Under the pieces are notes generated by a model. That model was not told the DNA's origin. It saw only the letters and a list, made by a program, of their open reading frames with translations, and did no database searches. Both the position numbers and the translations under genes were made by a program. Positions 45,211 to 55,826 of a stretch of 64,000 nucleotides of DNA are shown piece by piece. Position 1 is the stretch's first letter. Each line of letters starts with the position of its first letter. This DNA is from Castanea sativa (lineage: Eukaryota > Streptophyta > Magnoliopsida > Fagales > Fagaceae): assembly GCF_040712315.1 (NCBI RefSeq), contig NC_134024.1, positions 28,387,158 to 28,451,157 of the forward strand, written 5' to 3'.

Positions 45211-45937
45211 TAAATAAGACAAGATATAATGATCCAGAAAAACCAATAAAACAAACTAGTTTCACAATAAAAAATCTAGGGGGAAACTTTCCCAAAAAGC
45301 AATTTATTATAGTAAAGAGAAGTTTCATTTAGTACAAAACCTTTGTTCCTAGACTCTACAATCCTCGTAGATGAACTTACAGTAAAAACCTTCTACCGCT
45401 TCAGAACCTCTGAACTCTTCAATATATGAACACCACTCTTTTGCACGAATCCCAGTACGGGACTAAATAATGATACACAAATCCCAATACATGACTAACT
45501 CCACCAACTTGAAAAAGATTTTAGCTACAAAGTTCTTCACTTCATCAACAATGAAGATCAAGAAGTACTTGGTTACAAAACCCTAAGGCGCAAAAGACGC
45601 AGTAACTTATTACAAAAAAACCCTACCCAAATATTTCAACTTGGGCCGAAAATCAGATTTGAAAATTCTGATTTCGTAGATCTCGATAGATAGGCTATCT
45701 ATCGAGCTGCTGTCAAGCTTCAAGGAAAAAGCTTATTTTAAACCTCGATAGATTTAATCTATCGAGCTTTAAAATACAACAATTCTTCACTTGTTTCTTG
45801 AATAGATTTGCATGGCTTTAACTCTTGACTTAAACACAAAGTTGCTTAAAGATTTAAACCATCCTAAATCTACTCAATTACAAGTAAAGTGTGTTTTGTC
45901 AAAGGATTAACCAATTACATAAAATATGTCCTTAACA
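45211..45937 (-). repeat. 5' LTR of the Copia element, truncated
   Basis: Aligns with 41141-41959 of the 3' LTR, minus an internal gap of about 105 bp (3' LTR region about 41545-41650). The palindrome recurs at 45682-45706, and a second one with 10-bp arms CTCGATAGAT lies at 45743-45765. Confidence 0.8.
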
Positions 45938-46855
45938 CTATGAAAGCAATAAAACATGTTATTTAAGCAAGAAAGTCTAGAAAAAAGCTTGATGAAGCTT
46001 TGTAAAGAAAGGGGTGTGGATTGTAGCTAAAAAGCTACATCCACACTCCTAAACCTCAAATCCAAGGTTGGGAACCAAGGAGAGAAATATTGGGTGCAAG
46101 AAAACTACCTTGTAATTTGGGTGAAAATAGAAGAATCAAATGTGTTTTGATGTATTTGGAGGTGTTTTTGGAAGAAAAATATAGAGAAAAGAGAAAGAAA
46201 ATGCCTAGAAAATGCTTCAGCTACCCAAAATCTTCTCTCTTTTTTGCAAAATAAGGGGTCTGGGAGTATTTATAGGCCAAAACTGACCCTTCGGCACAAT
46301 GGCCACCACTTATCGCCGACAGCCTTATAATGGCCACTGGCCACCCCTACTGACATCACCAGTTCTAGCTTTATTTGATCCAGCTTCGAATGCGTATTTG
46401 AAAGCCTTTTCCAAGCTCAGATTGGGCTGATCTTGGTGTCCTTGGAAAGCTCTAGATGTCTAGTTTTCCTAACACTAAAGAAATTGGAAATCCAACGGTT
46501 GGATCAAAAGTTATGGCCTCAAGAAGCGTGCTGACATGCTTTGCACGTTTTTCTCGATATCTCAACCATTCTAACTCCGATTTCGACCCATGAATAGTCA
46601 TTGGAAATAGAATTTGATAATCTTCACAATGGCATTGTTCTTAACCGTTTTGACAGTCAGATCAAAATTAGGATTTCTAGGGCCCACCAAGAGTCAAACT
46701 TGGTCAAAGTGGACAAAAGTCTCCAAGTAGCTCGGGTTTGATGTAAAACCATGAAAAATTTTGTTTTGAGAGGATTTTGACACCATTTGACTTTTGGTCA
46801 ACCCAAGGTTGACTCGGGGCATTTTGGTCATTTTGACTAAAAAAGGCACTTTGAG
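45938..46855. other. Non-coding body of the compound insertion, right part
   Basis: No coding or repeat-end signal was recognised. The minus-strand open stretch at 46694-46966 has no domain. Confidence 0.45.
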
Positions 46856-47105
46856 GGTCCGTTTGGATACAGCTGAAAACTGAAAATACTGTAGCAAAAT
46901 AATTTTTAAATGTATGAATAGTATTGTGGGTCCCATTTTTAATTTTAAAAAACCTGAAATGTACATGAAAAGTGCACCACTGTGCGGTTACTGTTCACGC
47001 ACAGTGGTGAATAGTACATTCTGTCTCTGTTGGAACATGTGCATAGGAAGGGGAAAAAAAAAATCTCAAACGTGAACGCCAGACGCAGACTCCCTATCCA
47101 AACTC
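46856..47105. mobile_element. MITE with GTCCGTTTGGATA ends
   Basis: Left GGTCCGTTTGGATA and right TATCCAAACTC are inverted repeats. The 8-bp flanks ACTTTGAG and AGCTTGAG agree at 6 of 8, suggesting hAT. The interior includes ACTGTAGCAAAATAATTTTT, a motif of widespread plant MITEs. Confidence 0.55.
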
Positions 47106-47245
47106 AGCTTGAGTGCTCCGATGACCAAACAGGTTGCGCCACGTCAATCTAGATGATTCCGCAGCCCATAGAGAAAAGATGATACTTTTGGAATTTTTGG
47201 GGCTCGGCACACAAATCAAAGGCGGAAAAAAATATAATATCTACA

Positions 47246-48215
47246 CACCCCATTCCTACTTTAGTAACCCTCTCAAGTGAAAATAATCAAAATGAGACCT
47301 TAAGTGCATTTGTGGGCATGTGTGCATCCATGTAAAAGAGTGTTAGAATAACGGTTAATTAAATAATATTCATTATTTTCTAACAACTTAAGTTTTTAGA
47401 GAAACAGTATATTATCATGTTATTAGAACAGGTGAATTAAAAAGTAAAAATTCACACATGCCGCTTATTAAGGGAGAGTCGAGACTCATAGGTGAGGGAG
47501 ATTATTATTATTATTATTATTAGAATAAAGGTTAAATTATTAATTTTACAATTTTCAAACAACTTAAACATTTGAGTGAATCAGTAATTTATCAGAGATA
47601 GAAGCAATACAAGACATTTTTCTTACCTTGTGCTGACTGTATTTTCTCCCTGATATATAGCAGGTAAACTAGAACTATATATGGCTATCACAACACAGGC
47701 GACAGAGATCCTTGACACAATCACACAAATCAGAAGTCTGGTAAAGTGTGCAATGCTGAAAGGTGGAATTCTGTACCCAAAAAAATTGAAAATCAAGTCA
47801 TGTTACAAACAGTTTTTTACTACAAAAAACATTAACCTCAATAGCAAGAAGTATATCAATCTATTATCGTGCACATACCCATGGTCTCTTTGAAGGGAAA
47901 AGTTATTAACTGGCCAAGAAAATTGCTGAAGCAGCTATAAGGGATGGAACATAACAAAGCATACTGTACTCCAAGAGAGATAATTCCGCAACGTAGTTGG
48001 GCAAGCACTCCAACTGCAATGATGGAATCTAAGAAGAGAGAAAATTTAAAAGAAAAAAGAAACACAAAGAATCAGAGTTTTAGGGCATGGCATGTATAAT
48101 CAATAACCAACACTGTACATATATTATATATTGCCCATTATGATGGCTATTTCGTTTTCCAATTATCATTCACACTAATCTAGCTGTTATATTAAAATCT
48201 TTAGACACAATATTT
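47246..48215. repeat. Segmental duplication copy A, cyclin 5' side part
   Basis: Collinear with about 62490-63365. Homology covers the rest of the last intron, two cyclin exons and part of the next intron, then fades. The upstream cyclin exons present at 63530-63905 are missing here. Confidence 0.85.
47627..48028 (-). pseudogene. Cyclin-A pseudogene, two internal exons
   Basis: 47879-48028 corresponds to the 150-nt exon at 63034-63183 and reads [20 protein letters not shown] and onward, but has two consecutive TAA codons near its end (LAS then stops). 47627-47770 corresponds to the 135-nt exon at 62792-62926 but carries short TA insertions that shift the frame and create stops after CCDSH. 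Splice sites are largely kept. With the intact last exon at 36683-36754 it forms one broken gene copy interrupted by the 10.26-kb insertion. Confidence 0.88.
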
Positions 48216-48355
48216 GAATTTCAACGGTCATTGGGTCTGTTATTTTTAACTCCAATAATAAAGAATATAAGTTGTCATTGGGTTTTTTTTTTTTTTTTTT
48301 TTACTTCGATAATACAGAATATCGGTCTTGAGACACACAAATTTGGGAAATTTAT

Positions 48356-49584
48356 TAAATATTTGGGTAAATTTCACATACATACCCTAGGTTTGAGCTA
48401 ATGTCAATCAAGTTCATAACATTTAAAAACTTACCATCTCAGTCCAATACCCCAAACGGTACGGTTGTAATGCCGTTACTTATTATTTTTTTAGTTTCTC
48501 TCCTTTTTTTTTTCTTTGAGTTCTTTCTACCTCTGATCCTCTCACCTCTCTCTCTCTCTCCGATTTCTACTTTCTTTCTCTTCTCTTCTCTTTGTCTATT
48601 CCTCTGAACCTCTCGCCTCTTTTCCAAATTTCTATTTTCTCTTTCTTCCTCTGACCATCTCATTTCATAACCTCTGACTATCTCATATATCCCTTCGTCT
48701 TTCCGGTGGCGTCCTGGTGGTGGGTTCGATGATCTCTCTTCTCTCTTCTTATTTTCGGTGGCGCCATGGTGGTTGGTTTTGGTTTGGATTGTTAGTTCTG
48801 GGTTTATTGGTTTGGATTGTTAGTTCTGGTTATGGATTATCACAAAGCCATAAAGAAGAGATGTGATGAAGATGTTGTGGGTTTGACATGTTTGTGAATT
48901 TTTGTTGATAACGGTGGTCTTTGGTCTCTTGTTTCTGGGTTTGTGGATGGGTTTATTGGGTCGCGTTTCAGGTTCGACCCAATCGCCCCGACTCCGAGAC
49001 CGCTGATAGTTGTTATCAGCAGCCCCAGCGCCGTCGGCAAGGACGCTATCATCAACTGCCTGACGGAGCTCCGCCGGAACCTCCACTTCGTCGTGATTGC
49101 CACGAGCCGCGCCAAGCGGCCAGGTGAGACCGAAGGGAAAGACTACTACTTCGTGACAAATGAGCAATTTTTGAGGATGGTTGAGCAGGACGAGCTGCTG
49201 GAGCACATGCTAGGTTTTGTTGATGGTGTTTGTGGGTTTTGCTGATGCCATTGTTGTGTTTGTGGGTTTTGCTAATGTTATTGTTTTGCTAGGTTTGTGG
49301 GTTTTGCTGGGGATTGGTGGTCGCTGGGTTTGTGGACATTGTTGCGTCGATGGTTAAGATTTTTTTTTCTTCTGTTTGTTTTACTAAGAAAGTTCATGTT
49401 CCTCCTTCTTCTTTTTTCTCTTTAGAGAAAGGGAAGAGAGACTTGGGATGAGAGAGGAGAGATGTAACAGGGTTACAAGCCGTTAGGGGATAGGGACTAA
49501 GATAGTGAGTTTTTAAATATTATGGACTTGATTGGTATTAATCCAACTTTAGGGTATGTTTGTAAAATTTATCCTAAATATTTA
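48356..49584. mobile_element. Pack-type TIR element carrying a guanylate kinase exon
   Basis: Left TIR 48356-48479 and right TIR 49464-49584 are inverted copies of about 120 bp. Both start TAAATATTT, then share the blocks CATACCCTA, ATCAAGT, CATAA and ATTTAAAAAC and end at GTTAC. Long TIRs plus a GC-rich captured gene piece resemble a Pack-MULE. No clear 9-bp duplication was found, so the superfamily is inferred. The internal CT-rich tracts next to both TIRs are also roughly inverted. Confidence 0.75.
48971..49216 (+). pseudogene. Captured guanylate kinase fragment
   Basis: About 82 residues of the N-terminal half of guanylate kinase (ATP + GMP to ADP + GDP). Visible are the strand plus P-loop ([14 protein letters not shown], 49006-49044), the helix [17 protein letters not shown], the GMP-binding signature [17 protein letters not shown] and the following helix to ELLEHM. 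In the P-loop the two variable Gly of the usual SGPSGVGKD are Ser and Ala, which should weaken ATP binding. Plant organellar guanylate kinases (GK2/GK3 type, from memory) are the closest match. A TTTCAG acceptor-like border at 48965-48970 suggests genomic capture with part of an intron. GC is far above the flanks. The frame continues to a stop at 49243 through non-homologous sequence. Confidence 0.85.
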
Positions 49585-49855
49585 CGGTCAAGTGATACTC
49601 TCTCCTTTTAAATTCATAATTGATCCCTCTATAAATTTAATTAGTGTAATTTATCATGAATGTAAAATAAAAAAAAAATTTAAAAATAAAAATAAAAAAA
49701 AGCACCAATTACCTAATAATTTCTCCCTAAATTCATAATTTATTTCACATGTTTGGGTGTCAACATTGATTGGATTACAACACTTTTTTTTACTACATTG
49801 AATTACATACAACACTTATACATAGGACTACCATTAGTATTTGATGATAATAATA
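49585..49855. other. Spacer
   Basis: AT-rich, with A-runs at 49667-49700. Nothing is recognised. Confidence 0.5.
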
Positions 49856-49860
49856 ACAAT

Positions 49861-50535
49861 TGATGGGGATAAACTCCAATAATCGTCCATGAAGGTCGTC
49901 CAGGGCAAGACCAGGCAATCGAAGGCTGTAAGAACCTCATCCATGAAGCTCGTCCATGCAAGAGGATGTTTGCATGAGGTTTTGCGTGGTCAAGTTTCAC
50001 AAGAACCCCGCCATGTCGTCCAGGGTCGTCATGAACCTCGTCCATGGAAAGGGTCGTCCATAAAGGAAAGACCTCCCTTAAATGCGTGGTACGCTAAGTT
50101 GGAAGTCCTCAGGACGAGGACCTCTGGACGAACCTTAGACACTTAGGAAAATTCCTGAGCGTGTAGTACAACTCCTTATTACACGCATAACTTCCAATAA
50201 CATTTAGAGGAGAAATATGTAACTCCCAAATAGTTGTGAAAGTTATCTCTGAACCCTCACACCTCCTCAAATCTAGGGGAGGTTACAAGTTTGATAACTG
50301 TTCTTAGGACCCTATATAAACATTCCTTCAGACAAAACAAAGGTATGTTTTTTACTTCTCCCAAAAAGTTGGAACTCCAAAAAATAGAGAGAAAACTAAC
50401 TTTGCCATCAAAGGGTTCTTGGCCAGCGACCCCGGTCACCTTTGATCGCTCTTCTTTCTTTTTCAGGCCATCGAGAGAGCAAGTAGTCCTTTCAAGCCCG
50501 AAGCATCCAGCCTACTGATTTTCTTCGCATCATCA
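49861..50535 (+). repeat. 5' LTR of the plus-strand Gypsy element
   Basis: TGATGGGG..CATCATCA ends. The first 285 bp hold about eight CGTCC/GGACG motifs. A TATA box TATATAAA lies at 50313-50320. Directly after the LTR comes TTGAAGCCGTCTGTGGGAAA (50537-50556), matching the usual Gypsy TTGGCGCCGTCTGTGGGAAA primer-binding region. Confidence 0.92.
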
Positions 50536-50625
50536 GTTGAAGCCGTCTGTGGGAAAGTCAGTGTTCTTTTCGTTCGATTATCTGTTCTGTTTTCAACAAT
50601 TAGCATTTCCCAGACAAAAGGCTAA

Positions 50626-52130
50626 ATGGTTCGAACAAGATCAAGGGCTACTAGCCCAGGAGAGTAGGGATGCTTCTAGTAATCCCCTCCGCGATCGTCA
50701 GTCAACGCCTGTCATGCAACCGCCTTCTGTTCAACATATACAGTCCATGGCTACTGCTATGGCAGAATTAACTCATCAGAATCAGGAGTTGAACAGGGAG
50801 ATCAATCTAAGGAGGCAGCGCCATGATGGGCACACGGAAGGACGAGCCCAGAGTCAAGAAGGTGGAGGACAAAATGTCGAGTCTGAAAATCAGACCAAGG
50901 GTATTGCTTCAAGAAGAGTGCCACACTTGGAGAGGGAGATGGACCAGATGAAAAAAGCCATGGATGAGATAAAAGAGAACATGAGGCGGGTGAACCCAGT
51001 GGATGATTTAGTTCATTGAACGGATTTCCCTTTCATGGCTTCCATCAACAGTCACCCCCTACCTCCAAAATTCAAAATGCCTTCCTTGGATTCGTATGAT
51101 GGAAATCATGACCCGTGTGATCACATTGCTACTTTCAAGATGACCATGCACCTTCAAGGGGTCCCGGACGAGATTATGTGCAAAGCTTTCCCTACCACAC
51201 TTAAAAGACCAGCACGGGTGTGGTTCAGCAAAATACCTCCAAATTTCGTGGGCTCATTCGAGGAGTTGAGTAAGTTGTTCGTCAATAATTTTATTGGAGG
51301 GCAACGCCACAAGCGTTCCTCTTCTAGTTTGCTGACTATAGAGCAGGGGGAAAACGAAAGTTTGCGGTCTTTCATAACCCGATTCAATAGAGAAGCCTTG
51401 ACAGTGGATGAAATGGATGACAAGTTGTTATTGGCCGCTTTTCATAATGGAGTCAACTCTGACTTGTTCATCCATAAGCTCTACAAGCAGGAACCACAGA
51501 CTATGGACAAGCTCGTCCATTCAGCCCAGAATTTCATGAATGCTGAGGATGCTATCATAGCCAAGAAGAGAAAGAGAGTTGAGCGCTCGGAAGCAGGTCA
51601 CCAGCGTTACTCAAATCAGGGTCCTCGTCCAAAGAAGGCTCGGGTAGACGAGAAAAAAGACAAGGATGGTAAGAAGGTAAGTTCCTCTGCGAGGAATCAG
51701 CAATACACACCCCTGAATATGCCACTAGAGCAGGTGCTTATGCAGATCAAGGATGATCCGTCCTTGAAGTGGCCAGACAAAATGAAAGGAGATCCTAACA
51801 AGCGCAATAGGAACAAGTATTGCCGCTTTCACAGAGACCACGGGCATGACACAGACGAGTGCTTTGACTTGAAGCAGCAGATAGAGAATCTTATCAGACA
51901 AGGAAAGTTGAGGAATTTCCTTGGGCGAGACCAGAGAGATGAGAAACTGAAGGCTAAGGTGGAGGAGTCATCACGACCCCCATTAGGGGAGATAAGAGTA
52001 ATTATTGGAGGAACCTCAACAGCGCAGTCATCCAGGTCAAGGAAGACATACCTGAATGTGGTGCAAAACGTCCAGCTGTTTAGACGACCTCCCAGGACGA
52101 GGGAAGCAGATGAGCAGGCCATTACGTTCA
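50626..52130 (+). pseudogene. Gag of the plus-strand Gypsy element
   Basis: The likely native ATG is at 50626 (MVRTRSRATSPG), but that frame meets TAG after 13 codons. Coding resumes in the same frame with a coiled-coil region, a TGA at 51017-51019 where the related element has Trp (VHWTD), and the Retrotrans_gag core (DHIATFKMTMHLQG, AFPTTLKRPARVWFSKI, LRSFITRFNREAL). A Lys-rich region and a zinc-binding CRFHRDHGHDTDEC motif follow. It would form the virus-like particle. It is inactivated by the two premature stops. Confidence 0.88.
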
Positions 52131-53780
52131 CAGACGAGGACGCAGGACGACTTCACCACCCACACGATGACGCGATAGTCATCACCCTGTTCATTGCTGA
52201 CTACATTACCATGAGGGTGTTGATAGACAATGGCAGTTCTGCAAACATTTTGTATTACCCCGCCTTCCAGCAAATGAGGCTAGGATGAGATCAGCTTCGA
52301 CCAGTGAATTCGCCATTGGTGGGATTCGGAGGAATGAAGGTGCAACCAGTGGGCACCATCATATTACCAGTGGTCGTTGGAGCGTATCCACAGCAGATAA
52401 CCAAAGAGGTAAATTTCCTTGTTGTTGATTGTGCATCGTCATATAATGCAATTATTGAAAGACTGACTCTGAATAGTTGAAAGGCGATAACCTCTACCTA
52501 CCACTTGTCCATCAAATTCCCGACCAAGCACGGAGTGGGCCAAGTACAAGGAGATTAGTTGGCCGCCAGAGAGTGCTACCTAGCCATGTTGGCGATGGAC
52601 GAGCATGTACAGGCAATGAGCATAGACGAGAGAAGGATCGCAGCGGAACCCACTGAGGTGTTAGAAGACGTCCCTTTGGACGAGAACAGGCCTGAGAAGT
52701 TCACTAGAATTGGGGCGAGCATGGAAAAAGAGGCAAAGCATGCTTTGGTCCAGTTTTTGAAGAAAAGCCTCGATGTCTTTGCATGGAGTCATGAAGACAT
52801 GCCTGGTATTGATCCAAGTGTTATTACTCACAGCCTAAACGTGTGTCCCTATTCCAAGCCAATGCGTCAGAAGAAGAGGGTTTTTGCTCCAAAGCGAGAC
52901 AATGCCATCAAAGAAGAAGTCCAGAAGTTGATTACTGCGGAGTTCATTCGAGAAGTTTATTATCCAAATTGGTTGGCGAACGTAGTCATGGTAAAGAAAG
53001 CCAACGGAAAGTGGCGGATGTGCATGGACTTTACTGACTTAAACAAAACTTGCCTCAAGGATAGTTACCCATTACCACGCATTGACCAACTGGTGGACTC
53101 AACGGCAGGTCACAGGTTGCTGAGCTTCATGGACGCCTTCTCAGGCTACAACCAGATAAAGATGGACGAGGCAGATCAAGAAAAGACCTCATTCATTACA
53201 AGCCAAGGGTTGTTTTGCTACAAAGTAATGCCCTTCGGTTTGAAGAACGCAGGGGCGACTTACCAAAGACTGGTTAACCACATGTTCCGTCCTCAAATCG
53301 GGCGAAATGTGGAGGTTTATGTAGATGATATGCTGGTAAAGAGCCTGAACGAGGGAAAACATCTGGACAACCTTCAAGAGTGCTTTCAGAGTTTTGTCGG
53401 GGAAGTTTTGGGGTTCATAGTTTCGCACAGAGGAATTGAAGCAAATCCGGACAAAATCCAGGCAATACTGAATATGGAACCACCGAAAAATATCAAGGAA
53501 GTTCAGTCTCTTACCGGACGAGTTGCCGCCCTTAACAGGTTTGTGTCAAAAGCTACTGACAAGTGTTTGTCATTCTTTAAAGTCCTCAGGAAGGCATTTA
53601 AGTGGACAGACGAGTGTCAAAAGGCCTTCCAAGACTTGAAGACATACCTCATGACATCGTCGTTGCTGAGTCCGTCTGTACCTGGAAAAGAGCTGTATTT
53701 GTATTTGGCGGTGTCCCCAAACGCAGTAAGCTCAGCGTTGGTCAGAGAAGAAGGGAGAATCCAGAAACCAGTTTATTAGA
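52131..53780 (+). pseudogene. Protease and reverse transcriptase of the Gypsy element
   Basis: Protease: active-site motif VLIDNGSSANILYY near 52216-52255 is intact, but TGA at 52285, TGA near 52478 and TAG near 52556 break the frame. RT: fingers and palm are present (WRMCMDFTDLNKTCLKDSYP, LSFMDAFSGYNQIKMDEADQ, QGLFCYKVMPFGLKNAGATY) with the catalytic YVDD box at 53318-53329. Just after it about 17 residues of the usual thumb region are missing in frame (near 53390). The frame ends at a TAG at the RT-RNase H link (VY then stop, about 53778). Confidence 0.88.
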
Positions 53781-53788
53781 CAAGTCGT

Positions 53789-55000
53789 GTGATGAGAGGA
53801 GCGGAAGGACGATACGTGATGATGGAGAAGCTAGCTTTTGCCTTGATTACGGCTTCCAAGAAGCTGAGGCATTATTTTCAAGCTCATATTATCAACGTCC
53901 TAACAGATCATCCCATAAAGAAGGCAATGAACAAGTTGGAAGCTGCTGGACGATTAATACAGTGGGCTGTGGAACTTAGCGAGTTTGACGTTAGATACCT
54001 TCCAAGGAGCACAATAAAAGTGCAGGCATTAGCAGATTTCATTGCAGAGTTCACCCCTAGCCAAGACGAGCTAGACAAAGACGAGGGAGTTGAAAGGTGG
54101 GTTATCAATGTAGACGAATCGTCCACACTATATGCAGGAGGGATTGAAGTCATACTCAAGTCCCCAGAGGGTGATAAGTTGGAGTACGCTGCCCGTCTAC
54201 AGTACCAAACTACCAACAACGAGGCTGAGTACAAAGCTCTACTCAAAGGACTGGAATTGGCTAAGTCCTTAGGGGCGGAGTCGATAATAGTCAAAGGAGA
54301 TTCTCAACTAGTCATCAACCAAGTAAATGGAATGTATGATGCCAAGGAAGATCGGATGAAGAAATACCTCAGCAAAGTGAAACGACTTGCACAAAAATTT
54401 TCAGACGTAAGTTTTGTCCAACTCCCTAGGGAAGAAAATATGGAAGCAGATGCCTTGGCGAAAGCAGCTTCGGCAGGAGGAGTTACGGACGGGTACGACA
54501 AAGTCCAATACATGCCGAGCATAGACCTTCCGGACATACAGCAGATAGGAGGGGGAGAAAGTTGGATGAGTCTGATAGTGATTTATCTTAAAGATGGAAG
54601 GCTTCTAGAAGACAAAGACAAAGACGAAGCTAGGAAGTTGAGGGTAAGGGTAGCCAAATACGTCCTCATAAACGAAGTATTGTACAAGCGAGGCTTTTCC
54701 CAACCTTACCTAAGGTGCTTGGCTCCGAATGAGTCAAACTATGTTTTGAGGGAAGATCATGAAGGAGCATGTGGGAATCATTCAGGAGCAAGATCGCTTG
54801 TCCATAAGGTTGTCCGTGCAGGCTACTACTGGTCTACAATTCAGACAGATGCTAAGGCCTATGTCAAGGTATGTGACCAGTGCCAGCGCTATAGCAACGT
54901 CCCTAGGCAGTCGTCAGAGTACCAGACCCCAATGATGGCCCCGTGGCCCTTTGCGCAATGGGGACTGGATATCCTGGGTCCCTTTCCCCACAGGAACTAG
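53789..55000 (+). pseudogene. RNase H and integrase zinc domain of the Gypsy element
   Basis: RNase H-like domain at about 54095-54480 with the four acidic positions kept (VDESS, NNEAEYKALL, VKGDSQLVI, MEADALAKAA), though the usual DG is DE. The tether before it reads ELSEFDVRYLPR. The integrase HHCC zinc domain follows (H..H then CDQCQRY at about 54750-54890). One extra C in the CCCC run at 54986-54989 shifts the frame, so the protein ends early at 55000. Confidence 0.85.
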
Positions 55001-55826
55001 ACAAATAAAGTTTTTGGTAGTAGGGATTGATTACTTTACCAAGTGGGTGGAGGTCGAACCTCTTGCAAAAATCACTCAGCAAAACGTCAAGAATTTCATT
55101 TGGAAGAATATTCTATGTAGGTTCAGAGTACCCAGGGTACTAGTATCAGATAACGAACGCCATTTTGACAACACACCCTTCAGGGGCTTTTGCAAACATT
55201 TTGGAATCAAGAATCACTATTCCTCACCCTCCCATCCACGGGCGAATGGACAAGCCGAAGTAGCGAACCGATCCCTGCTAAAAATCATCAAGACTTGGCT
55301 CGAGGGGGCAAATGGGATATGCCAGAAGTTACCAGGTGTTCTTTGGGCCTACAGGACAACTGTGAGAACCCCGACAGGAGAAACCCCCTTCAAGCTAGCC
55401 TATGGAAGTGAAGCCGTCATACCGGCTGAAGTTCATATGGCTAACCATCGAGTGATGAAGTATCAGGATAAAGAAAATGAGAAACAGCTTCGCCTTGACC
55501 TTGATCTCATTGATGAGGTAAGGATGGATGCAGAGCAAAGGACAGCAAGATACAAGAATCTTATGGCTAGGCCGCATGATGCCATGGTAAAACCCAAGCG
55601 TTTCAACGTCGGAGACCTCATTCTTAAAAGGGTGTCTTTGGCAACCAGGAACCCAGCTCATGGAAAATTAGGACCCAATTGGGAAGGACCCTACAGGGTA
55701 ATCAACTGCAAAAGGCAGGGGTCTTACTACCTGGAAGCTCTGGACGGACGGAAGTTAGAGTATCCATGGAACGTGAAGCACCTAAGAAGGTACTCAGTAA
55801 TGAGCGAGGACAAGGGAAAGCAATGA
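54951..55826 (+). pseudogene. Integrase catalytic core and C-terminal domain
   Basis: Continues the integrase in the shifted frame. The DDE triad is present: Asp in VVGIDYFTKWVEVEP, Asp in RVLVSDNERHFDN and Glu in HPRANGQAEVANRSLLK. The C-terminal part has the GPF/Y-like LGPNWEGPYRVINC motif. It ends with a TGA at 55824. Apart from the frameshift this part looks intact. Confidence 0.88.

Larger units (their letters stand above)
41017..45937 (-). mobile_element. Copia element on the minus strand, pol deleted
   Basis: LTRs at 41017-41959 and 45211-45937 enclose a gag remnant on the minus strand. Flanks TTATG (41012-41016) and CTATG (45938-45942) form a 4-of-5 target duplication. A polypurine tract (AAAGGGGGAGA on the minus strand, 41961-41971) directly precedes the 3' LTR. 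No integrase or RT motif was found, so pol has been lost and only gag-related sequence remains. The 5' LTR lacks its last 124 bp, which are replaced by an inverted piece. Confidence 0.85.
36983..47245. mobile_element. 10.26-kb compound insertion in the cyclin pseudogene intron
   Basis: Begins TGTCGATG and ends ATCTACA (TG..CA). It is flanked by identical CACCC (36978-36982 and 47246-47250). The intact paralogous intron at 62480-62500 is continuous here and has one ACACCCC. This is an LTR-retrotransposon-like insertion, but I could not align a left LTR with a right LTR, so it may be an eroded or LARD-like element. It contains a nested Copia element (41017-45937), a MITE (46856-47105) and a 386-bp tandem duplication. 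Confidence 0.7.

Noticed and set aside
41017..45937. Autonomous Copia element
   Set aside because: No integrase, RT or RNase H motif is present between gag and the polypurine tract, and the zinc knuckles are degraded.
36983..47245. Helitron as explanation of the large insertion
   Set aside because: The ends are TG..CA with a 5-bp duplication. There is no TC..CTRR ends, 3' hairpin or AT target.
47681..47893. 70-codon plus-strand open frame
   Set aside because: Antisense to the cyclin pseudogene exons at 47627-48028.
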